Shown here: positions 8,186 through 16,086 of the stretch, piece by piece
How positions within the stretch are numbered: position 1 is the first letter of the stretch
Layout of the letters: every line of letters starts with the position of its first letter
Assembly: GCA_021849425.1 (NCBI GenBank)
Contig: JAJZSY010000014.1
Coordinates: 1-64,000, forward strand
From: Pseudomonadota bacterium
Lineage (GTDB): Bacteria; Pseudomonadota; Alphaproteobacteria; Acetobacterales; Acetobacteraceae
DNA length: 64,000 nt
Reading direction: 5' to 3'
Program-made: the position numbers and the translations under genes
The notes under the pieces: model-generated
Databases searched by the model: none
What the model was told of the DNA's origin: nothing
The model's input: only the letters and a program-made list of their open reading frames with translations

Positions 8186-10729
8186 ATGCCCACCATCGGA
8201 CAGCTACCGGCGGCGAATTCGGTTTCGGACAGCGACGAACTGCCGCTTTATCAGGCCGGACAGACCGTGGCGGCGACGCGCGCGCAGTTTCTCGCCGGCA
8301 TGCAGCAGCTTATCACCCTGCCGCAGGGCACGCTGCTCGGCGGCGTCGGCCCCGGCGTGGCGGCGCCGGTGCCGGTCACGATCGGCGCCAACCTGTCGCT
8401 CAGCGGCACCACACTCACCGCCACCGCCGCGCCGTTCGAGATCGCGGCGCTGCCGGCGGGGAATGCTCCTGCCAGTGGCGATTCCGTGCCGCTCGGCCAG
8501 GGAGGCGCGAATGTCGCGCTGAGCTATGGCGCCTTCATGGGCGGGATATCATCCGTGCAGGGCGTGCGGGCGGACGGGTTCGAGGCGGTCGCGGCGGGCG
8601 CGAGCGCGGTGCGATCGGTCGCCGCACTGGCGGCCAACGCCGTCGCGATCGAGGATTTCGGCGCCAAGGGCGACGGGGTGACCGACGACGCGCCGGCGTT
8701 GCGCGCGGCACTCGCCGCGGGCAGCGCGGTCAGGTTCGGGCCGAAAACCTATCGGATCGACGGCGAGTGCGACATTGCCGGCGCCGCCGCGACGCTGATC
8801 GGCGTGCCGGGGCAGACGGTGCTGACGCGCGGCGCGCAGAGTGTTGCCGGCACATCGAGCCAGGCGGCGTGGATCAGCGTGAATGCTGCGACCTTCACCG
8901 CCGATGGCATCATCTTCGACGCCAATGCCGCGATCACGGCGCAGACCTGGGGCGTGGTGATCCAGGCAGGTTGCACGGCGTCGATCGTCACGCGCTCGCA
9001 GTTCCGCAATGCCAAGGGATCGATCTTTGGCTGGGGCCTCGCGATCGCGCCCAGCGATCCGGCGGTGACGCAGCATCACGTGCATGACTGCGAATTCACC
9101 GCCAACGCGGTGGACGGGCTCTGGATCGCGGCGACCGACGCGGTGGCGGTGACAAGCTGCCGGGCGCACGACAACGCCCGCAACGGCATCTATGTCGATA
9201 ACCAGGACCCGACGCTGACGCTGAAGATTCGCGATGTGCAGGTGGTCGGCAACACGTGCTGGAACAACCAGACCGGCATCGTGGTCGGCAATTTCAACCA
9301 GACGAACCTTCAGCCGGGCACCTACGGCAATGCCAATCCCGACGTGCTCGGTGCGCTGGTCGCGCAGAACTGCGCCTTTGCCAACACCAGCTACGGCATC
9401 TCGATTTCGGGCCGGAACATCCTGGCGACCGGGAACCTGCTGGTCGATAACGGGCCGGCCGGCGGCGGGATGCTGGTAAATTCCGGCTATTGCCGCGTGG
9501 CCGACAACATGATCACCAATTCGGGCGGGTTCGGGATCGATGCGGGCGGGTCGGTCTATGTCGAGCTGTCCGGCAATTACTGCGATGGCCAGACCATCGG
9601 CATCGGTATCGGCGGCAGCCAGAACTGCACGGTGCGGGGCAATTTCATCCAGGACTGCACGACCGGAATCGAGGCGCTGAACGTCGAATCCGACGGGCGG
9701 GGAACCAATTTCGGCATCGCCTGCAACAATCTGGAGATTGCCGGAAACCGGATCAATTACGGCCCCGGCGGTTATGGCATCGTTCTGAAGGACGCGCCGC
9801 AGCTGGTCGTGGTGCGGGACAATATCGTCTCCTCCGGCACCGGGGGCGATCCGTTCAACGCCCTGCTGGCCTATACCGATTCGGTCGTGCTGCGGAACAA
9901 CATCCTGAATTTCGCGGACGGTTTCGCGGTCAATCCCGTGGTATCGAACGGGTTGAACGCGCTGGTCTATCCCGATCTGGTGGACCGGCTGACGGTATCC
10001 CAAGGCACCGGCGAGGTGCAGTCGATCGTCAGCGCCACCGCGCAGCGGAGCGCGGGCACGATCAGCTATATTAAGGTGACCAGCGGCGGAGCGAACTACA
10101 CCACCGCCACCGTCTCGATCAGTGGGACGGGCAGCGGGGCGGCGGCGGGCGCCTGGATCGCCAACGGCGCCGTCATCGGGGTGTATATCACCGCGGCCGG
10201 CAGCGGCTATGGCGCGGGCACGCAGGTGAACATCAGCGGCGACGGCACCGGGGCGACGGCGAGCGTGCAGGTCGGGCTGCCGGTGCTCGAGAGCCGGCGG
10301 CTGGAGATCGAATGTCTTGCGCCGGTGCGTTTCGCTTCCGCCGGCAGCGTGCCGGCGCAGGAAAACTGGACCGGTGCGCCGCTGACCGTGCCGGCCGGCG
10401 CGACAATCGAGTGGCGGGGGCATGCCGGGGCCTGGCAGGCGGCGCGGTTCATCCAGTCGGACTATCTGGCGCCGTCCGCCGATGGCAGCGTCACGCTCGG
10501 CAGCCAGGCTGGGGATGTGCGGCTCGGGCCGGCGACGGGTGGCGCGGTCCGGCTGATCTCGCCGACCGAGCCGACCGGGTGCGTGGCGCTGATCGGGCGG
10601 GGCTCGCCGCTCGGTGCGGTGACCGCGCCGCCCGGATCGAGCTATCGCAACCTCGACGGCGGCGCCGGGGCAACCTTCTGGATCAAGCAGACCGCGACCG
10701 ACGCGACCGGCTGGACCGCGATCGCCTGA
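8186..10729 (+). CDS. Tail spike with right-handed beta-helix (pectate-lyase-3 type)
   Basis: An 847-residue protein. Residues 1-120 hold two copies of a short TD/SD...Q-x-G module shared with the next fibre. About residues 152-450 begin 'IEDFGAKGDGVTDDAPAL', the classical start of a pectate-lyase-3 beta-helix, then repeated Asn/Gly ladders ('NQTGIVVGNFNQTN', 'GGFGIDAGGSVYVELSGNYC'). Residues 620-700 carry Gly/Ser repeats of the 'GGANYTTATVSISG' kind. Trimers of such spikes often bind or cleave surface polysaccharide; the catalytic residues cannot be assigned from sequence alone. Confidence 0.8.
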   Translation: MPTIGQLPAANSVSDSDELPLYQAGQTVAATRAQFLAGMQQLITLPQGTLLGGVGPGVAAPVPVTIGANLSLSGTTLTATAAPFEIAALPAGNAPASGDSVPLGQGGANVALSYGAFMGGISSVQGVRADGFEAVAAGASAVRSVAALAANAVAIEDFGAKGDGVTDDAPALRAALAAGSAVRFGPKTYRIDGECDIAGAAATLIGVPGQTVLTRGAQSVAGTSSQAAWISVNAATFTADGIIFDANAAITAQTWGVVIQAGCTASIVTRSQFRNAKGSIFGWGLAIAPSDPAVTQHHVHDCEFTANAVDGLWIAATDAVAVTSCRAHDNARNGIYVDNQDPTLTLKIRDVQVVGNTCWNNQTGIVVGNFNQTNLQPGTYGNANPDVLGALVAQNCAFANTSYGISISGRNILATGNLLVDNGPAGGGMLVNSGYCRVADNMITNSGGFGIDAGGSVYVELSGNYCDGQTIGIGIGGSQNCTVRGNFIQDCTTGIEALNVESDGRGTNFGIACNNLEIAGNRINYGPGGYGIVLKDAPQLVVVRDNIVSSGTGGDPFNALLAYTDSVVLRNNILNFADGFAVNPVVSNGLNALVYPDLVDRLTVSQGTGEVQSIVSATAQRSAGTISYIKVTSGGANYTTATVSISGTGSGAAAGAWIANGAVIGVYITAAGSGYGAGTQVNISGDGTGATASVQVGLPVLESRRLEIECLAPVRFASAGSVPAQENWTGAPLTVPAGATIEWRGHAGAWQAARFIQSDYLAPSADGSVTLGSQAGDVRLGPATGGAVRLISPTEPTGCVALIGRGSPLGAVTAPPGSSYRNLDGGAGATFWIKQTATDATGWTAIA

Positions 10730-10756
10730 GGCAGCGCGAGAGGACATTCCCGAACC

Positions 10757-12640
10757 ATGACGACGATACCGCAACTGCCCACCGCCGCGAGCGTGGGGCC
10801 GACCGACCTGTTGGCGCTGTCGCAGAACGGCATGCTCTATGCCGCGAGCGTCGCCCAGGTGACCGCCGGGCTACAGCGGGAGATCAGCCTGCCGACCGGC
10901 GATCTGCTCGGGCGCAACAGCGCCGGGGCGGGAACGCCGGAGGCGGTGACGCCGGGGACCGGGCTTGCGCTCGGCGCCGGCACGCTTGCGGCCACGGGGG
11001 CCGATCATCTCGGCTTTCCGCTGCTCGGCGCGCTTTCGACGACCGACGAGGTGGTGGTCAATGCCCAGGGCGCGCCGGGCCGGCTTCCGGTTGCGGCCCT
11101 GCGCGGCCTGTTTTCAGCGGGGACCGGCCTTGCGATCGATGCCAACGGCACGCTGAGCGTCACGGCCAGCGCGATCGCGGGGGCGACCGGGCCTGCGGGT
11201 CCTGCCGGCCCTGCCGGTCCTGCGGGGCCGGCGGGGCCTGCCGGTTCCGGGCTGAGCGCGCCGGGGGCTGCGAATTCGGCCAGCACGATCGGCGGCGCCG
11301 ACTTCGTCGCGATCTGGCAGAATGGCGCCAATGCCTGGATATCCTACGAAAAGCTGGTGGGCGGGCAGACGATCGACCAGCTGCCCGCGGCGGGGCCGGC
11401 GGCGGATTCCGACCTGTTGCTGGTCGCGCAGGGCGGCAACGCGCTGGCGAGCCAGAGCTTCGCGGCGATCTGGACCTATGTGGCGCAGAAAATTCCGACC
11501 ATGCGGCGGCAGGTCGTCGAGCTGAACAGCAACACGGTGCTTGACGCGACGACGCATAACCAGCGGATTCTGGTGGTCAGCCAGCCGATCACCCTGACGG
11601 CGAATTTCACCAATATGGGCAGCGGGTTTACCTGCCGGGTGATCAACCTCGCCGCCGGGCCGGTGACGATGGGCACCGGCATCAGCTCCGGCACCGGGGT
11701 GACCGCGCTGCCGCCCGGCACCGGGGCGGAGCTGACGGCGCTGACCTATTCCGGCGGATCGCTGGTCTGGTGGGATGGGGTCGCGTTGCCGGCGCCGACC
11801 ATCACGGTGAACGCGCCCGGCAGCCTGACGGCCAACACCGTGTTCACGCTGAGTGGCGCCCTGTTCGATGAGGCCCCGACCGCGCTGGACTATTCGACGG
11901 ACGGGGTGACGTGGACCGCGGCGGCATCGCCGATGATCGGGGCCGGGTCGTATTCCTTTCAGGTCCCGGGATTGCCAGCGGGCAGCTACACGATCTCGGT
12001 GCGCGATCATAACGCGACCGGCGTGGTTGGCCGGAGCGCGCCGTTCAGCGTGGCGACGGCGGCGGTCGCGCTCGCGGCGATGCCGGCCAGCGCGGTGGCG
12101 GGTGGCACGATCGCGGTCAGTGGCACCGTGGCCCCGGCCGGCGCCGCGGTGCAGGTCGGGCTTTCGGCGAGCGCGGCCACGCCGCCGGCAAGCTTTATCG
12201 CCGCGACGGTGAGCGGCGGCACCTGGTCGGCCACGCTGCCGGCGGGCAGCGCGGCGGGAACGGTCTATCTATGGGCCGAGCAGACGGCGGACGCAGCCGT
12301 GAAGGCGGTGTCCGGCGCGATCGCGGTGATGGCCGCGGCGCCTGTCGTGACGTACACGATTAACCAGCCCGCGGCCGTTTCGGTCGCCGCCGGATCGGGC
12401 ACGCTGGCGCTGAATGGCGGCGTCAGCCCGGCGCAGGCGATCGCGACCCAGGTGGCGTTCTCGACCTCGAACGCCGCGCCGCCTGCGAGCGGCTGGCAGG
12501 CGGCCTCGATCATCGACAACAACGCACTCTGGGCGGTCTATGCGACGGTCCCGGCGACGCCGGGGGCCTATTACGTGTGGGTCGAGACCGCGACGGGGCA
12601 GGCGGCTTCGGTGTCCGGCTTCACGATCACGGTGACCTGA
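10757..12640 (+). CDS. Tail fibre with collagen-like segment and Ig-like C-terminus
   Basis: A 627-residue protein. Residues 15-116 and 181-238 contain four copies of a module also present in the preceding spike. Residues 142-165 are collagen-like Gly-x-Pro/Ala triplets (GATGPAGPAGPAG). From about residue 350 the protein has several Ig-like domains ('NAPGSLTANTVFTLSGALFD', 'PAGSYTISVRDHNATG'), suited to a long rod. The product would be a trimeric receptor-binding fibre. ATG 10757 lies 27 bases after the spike stop. Confidence 0.75.
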   Translation: MTTIPQLPTAASVGPTDLLALSQNGMLYAASVAQVTAGLQREISLPTGDLLGRNSAGAGTPEAVTPGTGLALGAGTLAATGADHLGFPLLGALSTTDEVVVNAQGAPGRLPVAALRGLFSAGTGLAIDANGTLSVTASAIAGATGPAGPAGPAGPAGPAGPAGSGLSAPGAANSASTIGGADFVAIWQNGANAWISYEKLVGGQTIDQLPAAGPAADSDLLLVAQGGNALASQSFAAIWTYVAQKIPTMRRQVVELNSNTVLDATTHNQRILVVSQPITLTANFTNMGSGFTCRVINLAAGPVTMGTGISSGTGVTALPPGTGAELTALTYSGGSLVWWDGVALPAPTITVNAPGSLTANTVFTLSGALFDEAPTALDYSTDGVTWTAAASPMIGAGSYSFQVPGLPAGSYTISVRDHNATGVVGRSAPFSVATAAVALAAMPASAVAGGTIAVSGTVAPAGAAVQVGLSASAATPPASFIAATVSGGTWSATLPAGSAAGTVYLWAEQTADAAVKAVSGAIAVMAAAPVVTYTINQPAAVSVAAGSGTLALNGGVSPAQAIATQVAFSTSNAAPPASGWQAASIIDNNALWAVYATVPATPGAYYVWVETATGQAASVSGFTITVT

Positions 12641-12642
12641 GC

Positions 12643-14781
12643 ATGAACCTGATTTCGGTACGCCCGGCGGCGCCGCTGCGCGACGGGACGGGACGGCTGT
12701 TCGCCCGCGCCCAGACAGCGGGTTCGGTGCCGGTGGGGAGCGCCTTCGCCGGGCCGACGCCGGCCGCGATTGCCGGTTTGGCGGGCTGGTGGGATGCCGG
12801 CGCGCTCGGCGCCGTTCTCGATGCCAATGGCAATCCGCTTGGCGCCTGGAACGCCCCGGCGGCGGCGCTGGCCGACAAGTCCGGCAATGGACGGACCCTG
12901 CTGCCCTTTCACATCGCGGCGGATACCGCGCCGGCGGCGATGATGGCGGTGCCGCGGGTCAACGGGTTTCTCGGTGCGGCGGGCAGTCCGGACCCGGCCA
13001 TCGCGCAGTACGGACCGACGCTCGATCCGGATTGGGGGCTGACGCTCGCGGGGTTCGACCTCGGCAGCGACACGGCCTGGACGCTCTATCTCGTCTGGAC
13101 CCGGCCGAACTGGCGGCAGGGCACGATCCAGGTCGACAATGCGCCGATCCCGCTGATCCATGCGATGGCGACGGGAACGACGATCATCGAGGCCGGCGGG
13201 CCGGGCGGCGGCGGGCTGACGCTGTTTCCCGGCACCGCCGCGAGTCGCGGCATCACCACGACGATCGAACGGCGGCATACCCATGCGCTGATCCTGCGCA
13301 ACACGCCGGGGGCCGGTGTGGATGTGTGGCTCGACGGCACACAGGTGGCCAGCGCTGCCGCGAATCCATTGCCGGCGGCGGCGGCGGGCAACGTGCTGCT
13401 GTTCCACGACAATACGGTGCAGGGCTCGGCGCAGTGCTGGTTTCACGAGGCGGCGTGCTGGACCCGGGCGCTGGATGCGGCGGAGATCGCGACGCTGCTG
13501 GCCGCGCAGGGGCGGTGGGTGCTGGGCGCGCGGCGGGGCGTCAACCTGCTGGTCATGGGCCAGTCGAACGCCGAGTGGTTCGTGCAGGCTGGCGGCGCGC
13601 TGGCGCTGGCGCAGGGCGTGGCCTGGTATCTGGGAGCGGCCGCCTGGGCGGCGACGTCGCTGCCGGCGGGGAATGTCGTCAGCCCGGCGCGGTATTCGAT
13701 GATTGCGGGGCATCCCGTGTCGAACTCCTCGCCGCCGCTGTTCCCGCCGGGTGCGGGCAACGGCACGTTCCTGACCAATCCCGGCGACGGGTCCTCACCC
13801 GCGACCTGGGCGCCGGGGCCGGACGGGCAGGCGCTCGCGGCCTATCTGACCGGCGCGCAGGCGCTGGTCTCGGCGGTGGACGAGGCGGATATCGCCTTCC
13901 TGCTCTGGCCGTGGAGCGAGCAGGACAGCACGATGCCTTACGCGAACAAGACGCTCTACAAGGAGAGCGTCAGCCGGCTCGCAGCGCTGACGCGGCAGAT
14001 TCTGGGGCGGAGTGTTGCCTCGCTGCCGCTGCTGCTCTGGAGCGCCATTCCCTACGAGACCGATCAGGGGGTGCAGATGGTGCGCGAGAGCGTGCTCGAT
14101 CTGTCGCTCGACCCGACCGGGAACGCCGTGATCTTCGCCGCGCAGACGGCGGATTCCAACCCGCTGAACGCGGCCTGGAACCCGGCGACCGGCCTGTTTT
14201 CCGGTGGCGATCCGCAGCATCGGGACCAGCCGGACCTGCTGCGCTATGGCCGGATCGGCGCGCATGCGGCGGCGCGGGCGGCGCTGGCGATGGGGCTTTC
14301 GGACACCATTCCGGCATCTGCCGTGCCGGCGAGCGGGTTGCCGGTGGCGGGCGGGCCGGCGATCGCACATGCGTATCAGGCGGCGCCGGATCAGATCGTC
14401 CTGACCATCCGGCACGATGCCGGCACCGATCTGAAGATCAATCTGCAGGCGGCGAACGGCGCAGGGTTCGCGGTGATGGATGGCGGCACAGTGGCAAATC
14501 CGGGTCCGATGATCCCGGCCATCGCCGCCACGCGCGTGGATGCGACGCATGTCGCGGTGACGTTGCAGCGCGCGCCGGTGAACCCGGCAGCGTCGTGCCT
14601 GCTCTATTATCCCTATGGCAGTACGCAGATCGGCCGGGGCGATGCGGTGACCGACAATCTCGCCAGCCTCGCGCCGCCGGCCGGATGGTCGATGGCGGCG
14701 GATCTGGGGGAGGCTTTCGCCATCGACATGCCGCTGCAGGCGACCGCCTACGGCGTTCCGCTTTCGACCGCGCCCGGGTGA
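12643..14781 (+). CDS. Tail-associated protein with lectin-like and SGNH esterase-like domains
   Basis: A 712-residue protein starting MNLISVRPAAPLRDGTG. Residues about 45-300 look like a concanavalin/LamG-type jelly roll ('IAGLAGWWDAGALGAVLDAN', 'HDNTVQGSAQCWFHEAACW'). At about 304-309 it has 'MGQSNAEWF', which fits block I of SGNH/GDSL and sialate-esterase-like hydrolases (nucleophile Ser in GQSN). A late 'GDPQHRDQPDLLRYG' with downstream 'GAH' could supply the Asp/His. An enzyme of this kind could trim O-acetyl groups from surface glycans. The third catalytic residue is not certain. Confidence 0.6.
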   Translation: MNLISVRPAAPLRDGTGRLFARAQTAGSVPVGSAFAGPTPAAIAGLAGWWDAGALGAVLDANGNPLGAWNAPAAALADKSGNGRTLLPFHIAADTAPAAMMAVPRVNGFLGAAGSPDPAIAQYGPTLDPDWGLTLAGFDLGSDTAWTLYLVWTRPNWRQGTIQVDNAPIPLIHAMATGTTIIEAGGPGGGGLTLFPGTAASRGITTTIERRHTHALILRNTPGAGVDVWLDGTQVASAAANPLPAAAAGNVLLFHDNTVQGSAQCWFHEAACWTRALDAAEIATLLAAQGRWVLGARRGVNLLVMGQSNAEWFVQAGGALALAQGVAWYLGAAAWAATSLPAGNVVSPARYSMIAGHPVSNSSPPLFPPGAGNGTFLTNPGDGSSPATWAPGPDGQALAAYLTGAQALVSAVDEADIAFLLWPWSEQDSTMPYANKTLYKESVSRLAALTRQILGRSVASLPLLLWSAIPYETDQGVQMVRESVLDLSLDPTGNAVIFAAQTADSNPLNAAWNPATGLFSGGDPQHRDQPDLLRYGRIGAHAAARAALAMGLSDTIPASAVPASGLPVAGGPAIAHAYQAAPDQIVLTIRHDAGTDLKINLQAANGAGFAVMDGGTVANPGPMIPAIAATRVDATHVAVTLQRAPVNPAASCLLYYPYGSTQIGRGDAVTDNLASLAPPAGWSMAADLGEAFAIDMPLQATAYGVPLSTAPG

Positions 14782-14786
14782 GCGCC

Positions 14787-15140
14787 ATGGCGGAAGACAC
14801 GATTGCCTTCTTGCGGGACGCGCTCGGGGATCTGCGTTCGGATGTCGGCATGCTCCAGGCCGAGATCGCCTCCGCCCGGCGTGAAATCGCCGCGATCGAG
14901 GCGCGGCATCTGGCGCTCGAGGCCTGGCGCAACCGCTTCGAGCTGCAGGTGGCCGGCACGCAGGAGCGCTTCATCGACAAATCGGACGAGCTGGTGGAGG
15001 CCTTCGCGCAGTTCCGCTCGGAACTGGCGCAGTTCCGCGGCGAACAATCGGGCAGCCATCGGGTGATCATGGTGGTGATCGGCGTGATTTCGGCGGTGAT
15101 CGGCAGCGTCGCCGATCACTGGCTGCGTTTCATCGGCTGA
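14787..15140 (+). CDS. Coiled-coil protein with C-terminal membrane segment (XhlA-like)
   Basis: A 117-residue protein. Residues 5-85 are heptad-rich with 'LRSDVGMLQAEIASARREIA' and 'ERFIDKSDELVEAFAQFRSE', followed by one membrane helix ('IMVVIGVISAVIGSVADHW'). XhlA-type lysis proteins and some phage-encoded membrane-tethered coiled coils have this layout. It starts five bases after the fibre gene and begins the lysis-like cassette. Function is inferred from its neighbours and architecture only. Confidence 0.5.
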   Translation: MAEDTIAFLRDALGDLRSDVGMLQAEIASARREIAAIEARHLALEAWRNRFELQVAGTQERFIDKSDELVEAFAQFRSELAQFRGEQSGSHRVIMVVIGVISAVIGSVADHWLRFIG

Positions 15141-15152
15141 AAGGACATTCGG

Positions 15153-15392
15153 ATGCGACGTTTTCTGCTGGAGATCGTCTCTGATGCGGCGGGGCGGTCT
15201 GACGGGATGGCCCTGCTCTCGGTGCTGGGCGTGCTCAGCTACATTTTTCTCGGTGTGTTCGCCGTGGTGGTGCGCGGCCAGCGCTTTGAGCCCGATGCCT
15301 ATGGCATGGGCCTCGGGTCGGCGATCGCTGCCGGTGCCTTCGGGATGGGACTGAAGGCCAGGCTCGCCGGAGGTGCGCGATGCCAGCCGTGA
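15153..15392 (+). CDS. Small membrane protein, putative holin
   Basis: A 79-residue protein. It has a hydrophobic segment at about 18-41 ('GMALLSVLGVLSYIFLGVFA') and a second, Gly/Ala-rich one at about 50-68 ('MGLGSAIAAGAFGMGLKA'), with basic residues between and after. Size, two segments and position directly before an Rz-like gene fit a class II holin, which lets endolysin reach the cell wall. It overlaps the Rz-like gene by 13 bases. No family motif is decisive. Confidence 0.5.
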   Translation: MRRFLLEIVSDAAGRSDGMALLSVLGVLSYIFLGVFAVVVRGQRFEPDAYGMGLGSAIAAGAFGMGLKARLAGGARCQP

Positions 15393-15775
15393 TGCTGTCG
15401 GTGCTCGGGCGGTTCGCGCCGTGGATTCTGGGCGGCCTGCTCGTGGCGGGGCTGCTGCTCTATGGCTGGCATCTGGAGGTCGCGCTGCGCGCCGCGCGGA
15501 TCGCGGTGCGGGACGGGCAGGGCACGATCGCACGGCTGATGGCGACGAATGCGGAAAACCGCGCCGAACTCGCCCGCTTGCGCGCCGACGAGGCGGCCTG
15601 GCAGACCGCGCTGACGACGGCGGCAGCGGCGGATGCGCGGGGCGTCGCGCTTTCGCAGCGGATTCTGACGAGCGTGGCCGCCGCGCCGCCGAAACAGGAT
15701 GGTCCCGTGGCCCCGGTGCTGGATGGCGCGCTCTCGCAACTCGGGGCGGCGCAGGGCGCGGGGGCGAAGCCATGA
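15380..15775 (+). CDS. Rz-like inner-membrane spanin subunit
   Basis: A 131-residue protein. It has an N-terminal membrane anchor at about 9-28 ('FAPWILGGLLVAGLLLYGW') and a periplasmic helix with coiled-coil character ('ARIAVRDGQGTIARLMATN', 'ENRAELARLRADEAAWQ'). This is the i-spanin layout. The adjoining Rz1-like lipoprotein starts in its stop codon (ATGA). Together they would span the periplasm and disrupt the outer membrane after peptidoglycan loss. Confidence 0.75.
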   Translation: MPAVMLSVLGRFAPWILGGLLVAGLLLYGWHLEVALRAARIAVRDGQGTIARLMATNAENRAELARLRADEAAWQTALTTAAAADARGVALSQRILTSVAAAPPKQDGPVAPVLDGALSQLGAAQGAGAKP

Positions 15776-16086
15776 CGCGGGGTGGGTTCATCCTCGTGGC
15801 GTCCATGCTGCTGGCCGGATGCGCGGCCCCGCCGCCGCGGGTCGTTACCCGCATCAGGGTCGTGACGCCGCTGGTGCCGCCCTCCCTGCTCTCATGCCCG
15901 CCGGCGCCTTCTGTGCCGGTGGCGCGGCGCCAGTCGACGGTTGCAACCTATGTCGCGGAATTATGGGAAGCGGGCGAGATCTGCCGCAATCATCTGGCGG
16001 CGGTGGCCGGCGTTCTGCGCCGGCCGGGTGCCTTGTCGGCGCCAGCGCCGCGCCATCAGTCGTTGGTCAGGAAGGTCTTGCGATAG
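15772..16086 (+). CDS. Rz1-like outer-membrane lipoprotein spanin subunit
   Basis: A 104-residue protein. The start [20 protein letters not shown] gives a lipobox LAGC with Cys at residue 17, followed by a proline-rich stretch ('[18 protein letters not shown]'), as in Rz1. It starts within the Rz stop. The last ten residues are read from DNA that is also the 3' end of ppk on the other strand (overlap 16056-16086). The host-phage boundary therefore falls within this gene end, and its natural C-terminus may be changed. Confidence 0.7.
   Translation: MTRGGFILVASMLLAGCAAPPPRVVTRIRVVTPLVPPSLLSCPPAPSVPVARRQSTVATYVAELWEAGEICRNHLAAVAGVLRRPGALSAPAPRHQSLVRKVLR

Noticed and set aside
11200-11250. Possible CRISPR or satellite repeat in the 10757 fibre gene
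   Set aside because: It is a short run of Gly-x-Pro/Ala codons in frame, typical of a collagen-like fibre segment, without spacers.
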